Shown: positions 16,174 through 25,238, counted from the stretch's first letter. The stretch is DNA of 29,762 nt from CAZDHT01 sp964505325 (GCA_964505325.1 CAZDHT010000036.1:1-29762); one strand, 5' to 3'. A program made the numbers and translations. Notes: generated by a model from the letters alone, not told the origin.

Positions 16174-16179
16174 TCAGGG
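16151..16179 (-). terminator. stable hairpin overlapping the lipoprotein stop codon
   Basis: On the minus strand CCCTG and CAGGG close an inner perfect stem GTGCGCC/GGCGCAC, giving 13 pairs with one mismatch and a tiny loop. The TGA stop (16176-16174) lies in the 5' arm. There is no T-tract after it, so it may be a weak terminator, an RNA-end stabiliser or an interspersed palindrome. Confidence 0.45.
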
Positions 16180-17163
16180 CTTCGCGGGCCGCCAGCCGAT
16201 CTGTTCGAACTTCGCCGGGATCGCGGGCTTGAAATGGTGCTTGAGCATCTTCCCTCTGAAGAACTTCTGGAAGTAGTGTGCGGAGGGGCGGAAGAAGATG
16301 CCGCCGCCGCTGTGCAGCGCGGGGAGCGTGCGGTTGCTCTGCCATCCCTTGACGTTGCTCTTCAGCCAGGCGGAGCCGAAGTCGAGGCGGAGCAGATCGA
16401 CCATCACCTCTTCGTTTTCCAGGAACGGGAAGCTGTAGGCGTCCATGTTTTCGTCCGCGGAGAAATCGATCAGGTCGGCCTTGTGGGTCCCGGCGTTGGA
16501 ATCCCTCCAGCCGAACCGGGTGGTCAGGATCGGCGCGTACGATTCGAAGACGACCTTGATCTTCATCCCCTTCATCAGGTCCTGGAAGACCGGCCGCAGG
16601 TCCCGGAACGTCTGGCTCTCCAGGGGCGACCGCCCGGGCGCCGGCGGGACCGGCTTGGCCTTCGGTTCCGCGGGCGGCTTCGGCAGCCCGACCGGCCGGA
16701 AGTCCACGCACATCCAGCCGGCCAGATACGCCCACGAATGATGGTCGTGATAGGTGGGCCAGACAACCGTCTTCAGGCCGGGGACTCGATCCGGCCCCTT
16801 CTCGCGGGCCGGGATGAAGGGGGAGACGTAGACGAAGTCCGCCAAGTTGGGGATCTGAAAGACGGCCACCGACTCCTTCGAGCCCTTGGGGCCGTTGCGG
16901 GCCTCGTGGCTGACCAGCTTGATTCCCTTCCCCATGCGCTGCATGCGTTCGAGGGCCGCTTTCCGGGTGAGGAGCGTTTCCAGTTGGAGGCCGGTGTCCT
17001 GGCTGGCGGCCATGTCGAGCAACTTACGGGAGAAGTTCACCTGCTCCGTGATCGTCGCCGACCCGTCGGCATGCAGGACGATCTTCGTCTCGATCTGGAG
17101 ACAGCCGGCGGCGGCGAGCGTGAGCGCCGCCAGACCGATCCGGATCTGGTTCGGATTCGTCAT
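16174..17163 (-). CDS. putative lipoprotein of unknown function
   Basis: 329 residues. A short N-terminal signal ends in the lipobox LAAAGC (Cys about 20), followed by LQIETKIVLHADGSATITEQVNF. A DGS-type strand directly after the lipid site is seen in several uncharacterised bacterial lipoproteins. The rest is mixed, with a Pro-rich linker KPPAEPKAKPVPPAPG near 165-180 and a basic C-terminus. No catalytic motif was recognised. ATG 17163 is preceded by AGGAG with 8-nt spacing (GTG 17166 is an alternative). It starts 24 bp after giant gene 2, so the two are probably co-transcribed and may form an envelope complex, which is inference. Confidence 0.75.
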   Translation of the reverse strand: MTNPNQIRIGLAALTLAAAGCLQIETKIVLHADGSATITEQVNFSRKLLDMAASQDTGLQLETLLTRKAALERMQRMGKGIKLVSHEARNGPKGSKESVAVFQIPNLADFVYVSPFIPAREKGPDRVPGLKTVVWPTYHDHHSWAYLAGWMCVDFRPVGLPKPPAEPKAKPVPPAPGRSPLESQTFRDLRPVFQDLMKGMKIKVVFESYAPILTTRFGWRDSNAGTHKADLIDFSADENMDAYSFPFLENEEVMVDLLRLDFGSAWLKSNVKGWQSNRTLPALHSGGGIFFRPSAHYFQKFFRGKMLKHHFKPAIPAKFEQIGWRPAKP

Positions 17164-17187
17164 CACCTGGGCTCCTGTCCTGTCGGT

Positions 17188-20100
17188 CTACTTCGGCCTC
17201 GGGGTCGCGAGGATCAAGTCGCGCTTGCCCATGAGGGCGAGGGAACCGCTCTGCACCGTGGCGGATACGCTGCCCGGGTCGCCGAAGCGGCCCGCCGCTT
17301 TGATCTTCACGGTGTGCAGCCGCTTCCCGCTGCCTGCGTCGAACGCCTTGAGCTCGAAGTCCTGCCGGTCCTTGATCGCGACGACGAGCGCGTTTCCGTA
17401 GAACTCGTGTCTCAGCGTGCACTCCGGCTTGCCGCCGTATCCGTCCTGTAAGGTCGGACGGAACAGGTCCTTGCCGGTCTTGCAGTCAATGCCCGCCAGG
17501 TAGAATCCCTGTCCGGGGTACGGTTTGATTCCGTACAACTTGCCGTCTCGCATGAACATCGAATGGATCGGGTACGGTGACCCCGGATCCTTCGGGTCCG
17601 TCCTCCACAAGACGGCGCCGGTCACGCTCGACAGCATGTGGATGGCGTTCACGTCGTAGTCCTGCTTGACCACGGCCAGGTAGTCGCCGTTCAGCTCGAA
17701 CCGCATGGGCGGCAGGCGGGTGACGTCGTTGGCATCGATGAGGCGTTTCCACACGATCTTCATCTTCTCGACGTTGACCATGATGTAGTACCAGCCGTCG
17801 GTCACCGCCAGCTTTTCCCGGTCGTGTGCGATGGCCAGCGCCCGCGGCCCGCGTTCGATCAGCGGGTGTTCGTCGTGCAGCATCAGGTCCGGCAGCGCGA
17901 GGCGTCCGATGAGCTTTCCCGTCGAGCGATACCGCACGGTCAGGTTGGAGGGCATCTTCCGCACCTCGACCAAGCGGTCACCGTGGAACCAGGGCGGGCA
18001 GTACGGCTCGCCGTCCTCCTTCTCCTGCCAGACGACCTCGCCGCGTGGATCGTCCGTCCCCAGGTACAGGGCGATCGTTTCGGAGTTCCCGGCCAGGACC
18101 AGCAGGTTGCCGCTGATCAGGGCGTGGCGAATCTCGAACGTGTGCGGCGCCACGTAGCGCCAGCGCAGCTTCCCGTCGTTCAGGCCGAACGCCAGCACCT
18201 CGTACATTCCATGCACGACCACGATGTCATCGTACACGAACGCCTTCGAGAAGCCGGGCTCGTCTCCTTTGGCGCCGAGCCGAATCTCGTCCGTCCACCT
18301 GTTGCCGCGGTTCTCCCGCGCCTTCCAGAGCACCTTTCCCGTGCTCACCTGCACGCAATAGAGCAGAAACTTGTAGTCCAGTCGCTTCTTCACGCGTCCG
18401 CCGAGGAATATGGCGTGAGGCGGGCGGTCGCGCCGGTCCATGCGTTCGAGCACCAGCCACTCGGGGCTGCGCTCTTTGTCGAAGCTGACCTTGCGGTTGG
18501 TCATCGGCCCGCGGACGGCGGCGGGCGGCGGCTCGGTCTCCGGCGCGAGCAGCTTGGCTCGGTAGGCGTCGGGCAGCTTGAGGCGGCCGATGCGCGCGGC
18601 ATCCGCGAGCATCCAGCGCCGTTTCCGCCACTCGGCCTTCACATCGCGCGAGAGGTCCTCTCGCTTCAACTGCGCGTCAATGTCCGCCAAGCGGCCGTCG
18701 ACCACCCTCTGCGCGGCGGCCGTGCCGGGATACTCCCACAGCCGCAGTAACTGTTCCTCGAGCCCCCACTTGACCAGTCCCTCCTCCGCCTGCTCCTCCA
18801 TCACCTGGCGCAGGTCGGGGAACGTCTTCTGGAGCCGGATCAGGCGCGCGGCGCCCAACTCGCCCGCCCGCACCCGCAGGTCCGGCCGCAGCGACGTCAG
18901 CGCGCTCGAATACAGGGGCAGCATCAGCCGGGACAGCACGGCCGACCGGCCGAGCACCTTGCCGTAGGCGCTGTCGTCCACAAACGCCTTGCTCCGGTCC
19001 AGTACGGCTTCGGCGCGTCTCATCAGCCGGCCCGGGTCACCGGCGAACACGGATGGGACCGGATATTCGCGCTGTCCGTACGTGTTGACGAGACTCTGAA
19101 CCAGCCGTGCGGCGCGGCGCCAGTCTCCCTGTCGTTCGTAGGCCTCGCTCAGGGCGAACAGCGATTGCATCTCTTCTTCGAGCGTGTTTACCGTGCGGCT
19201 CATGCCGATGCAGTTGGCGAGCTCGGCCGGCTTGTCGCCCCGCCGGACGCCGCTCTGAGCGAGCCGTTTGTGCACGACGTGCAGTTGCTGGTTCACGACG
19301 GCGCGGAAGTCGAGGTCTTCGGATGACGCGACCGCCAAGCCCCGCTTCATCAAATCGGCGGCCTCTTCGAGCCGTGCGTCGCTGACCGCCAGCTCGGCCT
19401 TCGCGAACAGGCCGCCCGCGTCGGTCCGCTTCGCCAGGTTCCGGTTCACCGCGTCCCGGTCGTAGAGCATCCCCATCGAGCTCGGGGTGATCCGCAGCTC
19501 GAACTGCGTCCCGTACCGCTCGACCGTCACTCGGGCGAACGGCAGGAACGGCCCGTGCCGGTTCTGCGGGACGGAGTCCTTGGAGATCTCCCGGACCGCC
19601 TGAAGGTGCGTCTTGGTCTGGGCGTCCTTGTGCGGCAGCTCTTCGAGCGCCTTGACCGTTCCTTTCGCATCGCGGATGCACTTCGCGATGAATTGCTGGT
19701 AGGCGGGGAGGTAGTAGCGGCGCCGGTTGAGTATCTTCCGCTCCTTGAGCGAGATCTCGGCGAGGGCCGCGTACCAGGGCGAGAGCTGGAAGCCGCAGTC
19801 GATGAAGTACGTCGTGACGAGGCGGTCGTCGGACATCAGGAACGGCCGGGCCACCAGAAAGAAGTTGCGCCTGTTGAACCCGCCGGGGACCGCGCCGCCG
19901 ATGTTGTGATGGTGCACCATTACCGGACGCTTCTCTGCGATGATCGGGTCCGGCGACGTCCACGCCGTCTGGCCGTCCTTCGGGTCGATGAGGTGGACGA
20001 TGCCTCCACGCCCGCTGGTGGCGAGGACCAGGTACCCCTCGCGCGTTGGCCCGAGCACGTGCGTGTAGTTATAGCCCGCCTTCACGCGGCTCCACAGGAC

Positions 20101-21912
20101 CTTCCCCGTCCGCCGGTCCAGGCAGTGCATCATCCGGCTGTTGACCGGCAGCACGAAGAGCCGGTCGCCGACGACGAGCGGGCGCTGGTTGAACCAGAAC
20201 GCCGGCTCGTGCATCCCCGCAGTGAACACCGTGCCGCTCCAGGCCGGCAGGCCACCGAACGTCCGTGTTGCGTCGTGGACCGAAGGGTAATACGGATAGC
20301 GAGCCAGCCACTTCACCTGGCCGGAGAGCGCGTCTAGGGCGGCGACGGCCCCGGCGTCCGTGCAGTAGTACACCGTTCCCTGGTAGTAGAGCGGCGGGGA
20401 CGAGAAGCTGCGGATGCGGTTCCGGCGGCGGACGGCGAACCCGGCGGCGAACTTGCCGGGCGGAAGCCGGCAGAGCTGGCGCCGCCACCTCAGTCGGCCG
20501 GTCGTGCTCTCAAACGCGATCACGCCGTACTCCGTGTCGGTGTGTGTCTCGCCGGTGATGTTGTCGAGGACGTATCCGGCGAACACGGTCCGCGGCCCGC
20601 CGGCGGGGGCCGCCTCGAACCGCATCTTCGACTCCTCCTTCGTAGCCGCCACCGCCGGGCCGTACGCCCACCTCAACTGGCCCGTCACCTCGTCCAGCGC
20701 GACCAGCGACGGGCCCACCTTGTGCATCGGCGTAAAGACCAGCCCGTCCTGGACCAGCAGGGAGTCGTGCGGATACCGCCGCTCGTGCCGGCTCTGCCAG
20801 ATCACCCGCCCGCCGATGTCGTTCGTCCACTGAACCTCGCCGTTGAGGATCGACCGGCAGTAGATAATGTTCTTGTGCCGGTAGAGCACGCTGCCGCCGG
20901 TGACCACCGGTTGCGTGTAGACCACCACGTCGTTCCTCGACGCCGGCAGGTCGCACTCCCACACCGGGGGCTCCAGGCCCATCGCGTCGGTCGTCGGGGG
21001 GAACAGCGTGTAGTCGTCGGCGCTCGCGTAGGGTGCGCTCGTGATCTGCGAATGGAACGCTGGCCGGTCCGGCTGTGCCTCGGTGATAAACTGTCGCAGC
21101 CGCTTCAACTGGGCTTCGGTCAGCGTGCTCGCGCCCGCCGGCGGCGGCGGGCCCTTTTTGCCTGGCACCTTCTTCAGGTTCAGCATCTTCCGGCAGTACC
21201 CCATCGCAAGATCCAGCTCCGGCCGCTGCACCTCTTTGCCCGGGAAGTGGGCGCGCGCCGTCTGGAAATAGTCCAACGCCTGCAGGTAGTGCCCCTGGTC
21301 GAGCGCGGAATGGCCGAGCGAGAGAATCGACCGCAGCCCGTACGACGTGCAGAGCAGGCGGTCCCGGATGTCCGCCAGGCCGTCGAGCGAGTTCTTCCGC
21401 CGCGCCGTCTCGTAGCCCTCCCTCGCGCGCGAATCGTACTTCATCCGGTAGAACTCGAGGTCCGCCGGCGGGAACCCGAGGATGCGCAACTGAGAGTACC
21501 GCACAACCGGCACGAACACCCCGTACTTCGACACCCGAAAGAGGGAGTCCGGATACTTCGCGATCACCTGCTGATACATGTCGATCGCCTTCCGGTACTG
21601 CCCCTGGCGCTCCTTCTGGATCGCCGCCTCGACCAGCGCGTTCGCCCGATCCGATTCAGGGATGAGGTTCAGCGTGTAGAACCCCTTCTCCGACGAAAGC
21701 CGCATGGCCTTCTCTGGGACCCCGTAGGACCGGAGGGCCCGGGACTCCCGGATCATCCGCACGAAGTCCGGCACGTACGTCTCGTAGTCTTGCTTAATCG
21801 GCTCCCTGACCGGCTTGGTTTTGGAAGGCGGCGTCGCGCCGTCGGAGCAGACCGGCCCGCCGAGCAGCGCGGCCAGCGCGAGGAGAAAGGTGAGACGCCC
21901 GCTTCCGATCAC
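17188..21912 (-). CDS. giant secreted TPR plus double PQQ-like propeller protein 2
   Basis: 1574 residues from GTG 21912, chosen because AAAGGGAGA lies 8 nt upstream and the product then begins with a signal peptide (MIGSGR, LTFLLALAALLGG). The open frame continues upstream, but only antisense to the ankyrin fragment. Domain order is the same as in protein 1: TPR helices (about 60-260, with SSEKGFYTLN and YRKAIDMYQQVI), propeller one (about 320-720), helical repeats (about 830-1110) and propeller two (about 1150-1570). Long stretches are nearly identical to protein 1, for example AGYVLDN and GVIAFESTTGR. It has about 14 extra residues after HDATR (GGLPAWSGTVFTAGMHEP) and lacks about 11 found later in protein 1. 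It is the first gene of the minus-strand block, with its own promoter at 21963-21990. Function unknown. Confidence 0.87.
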   Translation of the reverse strand: MIGSGRLTFLLALAALLGGPVCSDGATPPSKTKPVREPIKQDYETYVPDFVRMIRESRALRSYGVPEKAMRLSSEKGFYTLNLIPESDRANALVEAAIQKERQGQYRKAIDMYQQVIAKYPDSLFRVSKYGVFVPVVRYSQLRILGFPPADLEFYRMKYDSRAREGYETARRKNSLDGLADIRDRLLCTSYGLRSILSLGHSALDQGHYLQALDYFQTARAHFPGKEVQRPELDLAMGYCRKMLNLKKVPGKKGPPPPAGASTLTEAQLKRLRQFITEAQPDRPAFHSQITSAPYASADDYTLFPPTTDAMGLEPPVWECDLPASRNDVVVYTQPVVTGGSVLYRHKNIIYCRSILNGEVQWTNDIGGRVIWQSRHERRYPHDSLLVQDGLVFTPMHKVGPSLVALDEVTGQLRWAYGPAVAATKEESKMRFEAAPAGGPRTVFAGYVLDNITGETHTDTEYGVIAFESTTGRLRWRRQLCRLPPGKFAAGFAVRRRNRIRSFSSPPLYYQGTVYYCTDAGAVAALDALSGQVKWLARYPYYPSVHDATRTFGGLPAWSGTVFTAGMHEPAFWFNQRPLVVGDRLFVLPVNSRMMHCLDRRTGKVLWSRVKAGYNYTHVLGPTREGYLVLATSGRGGIVHLIDPKDGQTAWTSPDPIIAEKRPVMVHHHNIGGAVPGGFNRRNFFLVARPFLMSDDRLVTTYFIDCGFQLSPWYAALAEISLKERKILNRRRYYLPAYQQFIAKCIRDAKGTVKALEELPHKDAQTKTHLQAVREISKDSVPQNRHGPFLPFARVTVERYGTQFELRITPSSMGMLYDRDAVNRNLAKRTDAGGLFAKAELAVSDARLEEAADLMKRGLAVASSEDLDFRAVVNQQLHVVHKRLAQSGVRRGDKPAELANCIGMSRTVNTLEEEMQSLFALSEAYERQGDWRRAARLVQSLVNTYGQREYPVPSVFAGDPGRLMRRAEAVLDRSKAFVDDSAYGKVLGRSAVLSRLMLPLYSSALTSLRPDLRVRAGELGAARLIRLQKTFPDLRQVMEEQAEEGLVKWGLEEQLLRLWEYPGTAAAQRVVDGRLADIDAQLKREDLSRDVKAEWRKRRWMLADAARIGRLKLPDAYRAKLLAPETEPPPAAVRGPMTNRKVSFDKERSPEWLVLERMDRRDRPPHAIFLGGRVKKRLDYKFLLYCVQVSTGKVLWKARENRGNRWTDEIRLGAKGDEPGFSKAFVYDDIVVVHGMYEVLAFGLNDGKLRWRYVAPHTFEIRHALISGNLLVLAGNSETIALYLGTDDPRGEVVWQEKEDGEPYCPPWFHGDRLVEVRKMPSNLTVRYRSTGKLIGRLALPDLMLHDEHPLIERGPRALAIAHDREKLAVTDGWYYIMVNVEKMKIVWKRLIDANDVTRLPPMRFELNGDYLAVVKQDYDVNAIHMLSSVTGAVLWRTDPKDPGSPYPIHSMFMRDGKLYGIKPYPGQGFYLAGIDCKTGKDLFRPTLQDGYGGKPECTLRHEFYGNALVVAIKDRQDFELKAFDAGSGKRLHTVKIKAAGRFGDPGSVSATVQSGSLALMGKRDLILATPRPK

Positions 21913-21962
21913 GACTGTACTCTCCCTTTGCCTGACGAGTCGATGCCACCGGGCCGAATGAA

Positions 21963-21990
21963 ATGGTAGCGGACGAACCGGCTTTGTCAA
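21963..21990 (-). promoter_or_regulatory. promoter of giant gene 2
   Basis: A perfect TTGACA (21990-21985), a 16-nt spacer and TACCAT (21968-21963). The predicted start near 21956 would leave a leader of about 44 nt before the ribosome site and GTG. The -35 box overlaps the stop codon of the ankyrin fragment. Confidence 0.6.
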
Positions 21991-22328
21991 CCAGAACATC
22001 CCTGCTTCACGGCCTCGTGAAGGGCGGTCCAGCCGCGGAAATTGGCGTGGACGTCGGCCTTGTTGGCCAGCAACAGCTCCGCGGCTCTGGTATGCCCACC
22101 CCAAGCGGCTGCACGCAAGGGCGTCCATTCGAAAAGGTCCTTCGCATTGGGGTCGGCCTCGGCGTCGAGGAGCAGCTTCACGACCCCCAGATGTCCCCGA
22201 CCGACGGCCAGGAACAGCGGCGTTTCCTTCATCTTGTCGGCAGCGTCGACGGCGGCGTTGCGCTGGAGGAGGAGCCGGACCACGTCGCTGCGGCCCCAGT
22301 CGGCGGCCACGTGCAGCGGGGTGCGCTG
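21987..22328 (-). pseudogene. ankyrin-repeat gene fragment lacking both ends
   Basis: The frame opens right after the T-tract of the terminator at 22331-22367 and starts in the middle of an ankyrin repeat (RTPLHVAADWGRSDVVRLLL). Two full repeats follow (ETPLFLAVGRGHLGVVKLLL and WTPLRAAAWGGHTRAAELLL). It stops at GWTALHEAVKQGCSG, again in mid-repeat. The only start is GTG 22310, within the repeat, without a ribosome site. I read it as an internal fragment of a longer gene. A short 107-residue protein is possible but less likely. Confidence 0.65.
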
Positions 22329-22330
22329 TC

Positions 22331-22367
22331 AAAAAGGACGGCGGCCGGAGGACTCCAGCCGCCGTCC
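22331..22367 (-). terminator. rho-independent terminator of the PEP-CTERM gene
   Basis: A perfect 10-bp stem GGACGGCGGC/GCCGCCGTCC with a 12-nt loop, followed on the minus strand by TTTTT. It lies 24 bp after the TAA of the PEP-CTERM gene. Confidence 0.92.
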
Positions 22368-22391
22368 CGAGAACGCCTTCCGGACCCGTGG

Positions 22392-24797
22392 TTAGCTTCG
22401 CTTTTTCCTCCGCAGCGCGAGCAGCGTCAGGCCGACGAGCGACAGCGCCGGCGGCTCGGGGATGGGCGCGACGCGCAGGCCGGTCAGGTACACGTTGCCC
22501 GCGCCGTCGTCATAGATGCCGAGGCCGGTCGTGTCCCAGTCCGAGCCCGGGTGGAAGATGCAGGTACCGACCGTCGCGGCGCCGGTGTAGGTGAAGAGCA
22601 GGAAATCGCCGTCGGCGGCTCCCACCCCGTCGTTGAGCGCCTTGAGCATCCAGCCGTCCTGGCAGGTCAGATCGCCGTCCACGGCGATGAGGTCGTTCAC
22701 GCCGGCGCCCAGCCCCCACTCGTACACCGAGCCCGCGACCATAGTCAGGTCGCCGGTTACGTTCAGTGTGCCGATGCTGTGGCCCGGGCCGAGCGCACCC
22801 CCGACTTGGATGTCGCCGACGACCGTACCGGTTCCGGCCAGGTCGTTCAGGACCACCGCTCCACCACCGCCACCGCCGCCGCCCGCGGCGGAAGCGTACA
22901 GGGCAGCCACCTGCTCCGCGGTGAAAGCGGCGCCGTACACGTAGACCTCGTCGATCGTATCCGCGAACCGCTGGCCGCCGTCCTGATAGTTGCCGATGGC
23001 GAAGATGTCGGTCGACGAGCTGCGGTCCGTCGGGTCGCCGACGGGTTGCCCGTCGATGTAGTACTGGATGTTGCCGTACGTGCCGCCCGCCCCCACGGCC
23101 GCGATGTGGTGCCATTCTCCGGCGGGGAGCCCCATGTTGTACCCGGACGGGCGGAAGGCTCCGTTGATGTTGGAGTATATTCCCAGTCGGGTGCTCGAGC
23201 TTTCGACGATGATCTGATGGTCGCCGCCGCCGCCTCGGATAAGCGTTCGCCACGCGCCGACCGGGGCAAGGGTGTTGAACCACGCGCCAAAGGTCCAGTC
23301 GTTCCCGATGTCGACGACCGGGTTGACCTTCATCACGCTGTTGCCGCCCGGCGTGCTCATCCCCCCGTTGAGCTTGCCGGACACCGTGTACACGGCGCCG
23401 CCGGAGAGGGCGCCCTGGTGGGTATTTCCGGAGTCATCGTTGCCCGGATTCCCCGAGTCGTTGAATGAGTAGTAAGCGATCGCGCCGGCAGGGACCGGCG
23501 GGACGGAAGTGGCCGTCAACGTACCGCCATACAGGGTGATCTTCTGGGCACCGTCCTTCGTGATCGTGCCGCCGGCCTTGAAGATGTTCCCCGGATCGAT
23601 GGACAACGTCCCTCCGTCGCGTTTCAGTTCGGCGCTGACCACGATACTGTTACCGGCGTTGATCGTCCCGCCGCTCACCTTCATCGTGCCAACGTTGAGG
23701 TCGACACCGTTCAGGTTGACCACGCCGCCCTTCACGTCGAGCGTGTTGGCCGATGCGGCGACGTTCACGTTCATCGTGCCGTTGTTGACGGTTACCGTGT
23801 CGGCGGCGACGGCCGCATCGATGTCGAGCTGGCCGCCGTCGACCGTGGCGTTGCCGTTGCCCAGGGCGCCGGCGCTGCCGAGCTTGAGCGTGCCGCTCGA
23901 CACCGCCGTCTCACCGTGTGAGTTCGTGCCGGACAAGGTCGCCGCGCCGTCCCCGTCCATGGTGAGCGCGTAGGCGCCGGAGACATTGCCGCTGACCGTG
24001 AGGTCCCCGTTCCCCGTGCCGCCGAGCTTGGAGTCGGCGCTGAGGACGAGGGCGCGGCTGAGGGTGCGCGTCCCGCTCGCGCTCAGCGTCCCGCCGGCGA
24101 GGGTGAGTGCCCCGGTGCCGACCGGCGAGTTGCCTGCGGCCGCCACGTCGGCGCCCAGCATCAGTTGCCCGTTCTCGACGGCCAGCCCGCCGCCGTAGCT
24201 GCTCGCGCCGGAGACGGTGAGGACACCCGGCCCCTTCTTCGTCACAGCCTTGGCACCGCTGACCGGCCCGCTGATCGTCACGCCCCGCCCCGCCACCTGC
24301 GTGTCCACGTTCAGGTCGGAGTTCAGCGCGATCGGTGCCCCGATGGTATGATCGACGGCTGCGGATGCGGCCACAATCGTGCCCGGGTCGCCGGGATCGT
24401 TGCTGTCCAGGGTGATGGTCCCGCCGCCGGCGTTCAGGTTGTAGGCCGTGCCGCCGCCGAGGCGGATGGCGCCGACCGTCGGCCCGCCGCCGGAGCCGGC
24501 CTCGACGGAGACGGCGGTCGTCGTGGCGCCGTCGCCAAAGTCCGCCACCCGGCCCGCACCGGTGGGAAGGTTGGTGGTGGCGTCGTCGAAGCTGTCCGCG
24601 TCCCACTTCGCGCCCGGATCGTCGCCCTTCCACGTGTGCGTCGTTGCCGACGGGGTGAGCACCCCGCCACCGTCCAGGCCGTACGTGCCGAACCCGAGGT
24701 AGGCATTGCCCGTCGCGTCGTCGCTGGACAACAGCAGGCACGTCTCCGGAAGGTCGTCGCCGAACCAGTGGTGCGGGCTGCCGTCGAGGAACAGCAT
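22392..24797 (-). CDS. PEP-CTERM protein with autotransporter-type strand repeats and LamG domain, 5' end replaced
   Basis: 801 residues from ATG 24797. The frame is open to GTG 24890, but that part is antisense to an IS256 fragment. Residues from about 52 (ATTHTWKGDDPGAKWD) begin the beta-strand repeat region with PATR-type units (KKGPGVLTVSGASSYGGG, GDGAATLSGTNSHGETAV) up to about 430. A LamG-type concanavalin-like domain follows (about 435-636: AIAYYSFND, GEWHHIAAVGAGG, DTIDEVYVYGAAF), then a Gly run, another beta region and a PEP-CTERM tail (PEPPALSL, a hydrophobic segment, RRKKRS). PEP-CTERM proteins are normally exported and sorted to the envelope. Here no signal peptide exists: residues 1 to about 36 are ISNCY transposase sequence. 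It is probably a non-functional or unexported chimera. Confidence 0.82.
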   Translation of the reverse strand: MLFLDGSPHHWFGDDLPETCLLLSSDDATGNAYLGFGTYGLDGGGVLTPSATTHTWKGDDPGAKWDADSFDDATTNLPTGAGRVADFGDGATTTAVSVEAGSGGGPTVGAIRLGGGTAYNLNAGGGTITLDSNDPGDPGTIVAASAAVDHTIGAPIALNSDLNVDTQVAGRGVTISGPVSGAKAVTKKGPGVLTVSGASSYGGGLAVENGQLMLGADVAAAGNSPVGTGALTLAGGTLSASGTRTLSRALVLSADSKLGGTGNGDLTVSGNVSGAYALTMDGDGAATLSGTNSHGETAVSSGTLKLGSAGALGNGNATVDGGQLDIDAAVAADTVTVNNGTMNVNVAASANTLDVKGGVVNLNGVDLNVGTMKVSGGTINAGNSIVVSAELKRDGGTLSIDPGNIFKAGGTITKDGAQKITLYGGTLTATSVPPVPAGAIAYYSFNDSGNPGNDDSGNTHQGALSGGAVYTVSGKLNGGMSTPGGNSVMKVNPVVDIGNDWTFGAWFNTLAPVGAWRTLIRGGGGDHQIIVESSSTRLGIYSNINGAFRPSGYNMGLPAGEWHHIAAVGAGGTYGNIQYYIDGQPVGDPTDRSSSTDIFAIGNYQDGGQRFADTIDEVYVYGAAFTAEQVAALYASAAGGGGGGGGAVVLNDLAGTGTVVGDIQVGGALGPGHSIGTLNVTGDLTMVAGSVYEWGLGAGVNDLIAVDGDLTCQDGWMLKALNDGVGAADGDFLLFTYTGAATVGTCIFHPGSDWDTTGLGIYDDGAGNVYLTGLRVAPIPEPPALSLVGLTLLALRRKKRS

Positions 24798-24845
24798 CTC
24801 GCCCTCGCGGGCCTTTCGCTTGCGGCGGCGGCGCAACCGCGAGCG
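24690..24845 (-). mobile_element. ISNCY-type transposase fragment
   Basis: In the minus frame the residues RRRRKRKAREGEM, LDGSPHHWFGDD and CLLLSSDDATGNAYLGF match the start of the DDE catalytic domain of ISNCY-type transposases (Arg-rich stretch, DGSxHxWF, then DDATG). Only about 50 residues remain. It runs in frame into the PEP-CTERM gene on one side and stops at the IS256 fragment on the other. The family assignment rests on motif recall, not on a search. Confidence 0.75.
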
Positions 24846-24846
24846 C

Positions 24847-25224
24847 AAAGCCGTCTCGACGATGCGGCGGCAGTTCGACGCAACCCTCACCTACTTCGAC
24901 ATCCCGCTCGAACATCGGTACTGGATGCGGACCACCAATCCGATCGAGCGCTACATCCGTGAACTCCGGCGGCGGACGAGGCCGATGGGAGTTTTTCAGA
25001 GCATCGAGAGTTGCCGGCGACTGCTCTATGTTGCCGTGTGGAAACTCAGCAACGAGCGCCGCAACGCCATCCCGTACTCCCTCTGGACCTCGCAACCCGG
25101 CTACGGAAGTAAGCGCCGGGCCAAGCCCCCACGAGCGCGGCCCGATCTCGACGCCTTACGCAAACAACTCCACCTCGGACTCAGAAACTCGGTGAGGAGG
25201 GCCATACACAAATTGCACATTTAG
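24847..25224 (+). mobile_element. IS256/mutator-type transposase C-terminal fragment
   Basis: From about KAVSTMRRQFDATLTYFDIP onward, the frame shows the characteristic end of IS256-family transposases: WMRTTNPIERYIRELRRRTRPMGVF, then AVWKLSNERRNAIPY. It ends at the stop 25222-25224. The N-terminal two-thirds, including the first catalytic Asp residues, is absent. No inverted repeat end was identified. It starts where the oppositely oriented ISNCY fragment begins. Confidence 0.85.
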
Positions 25225-25238
25225 CTTGACGCTATCCC

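Noticed and set aside
22392..24890. GTG 24890 as the start of the PEP-CTERM gene
   Set aside because: The first 15 codons are antisense to the IS256 transposase frame and have no ribosome site, so the extra length is fortuitous.
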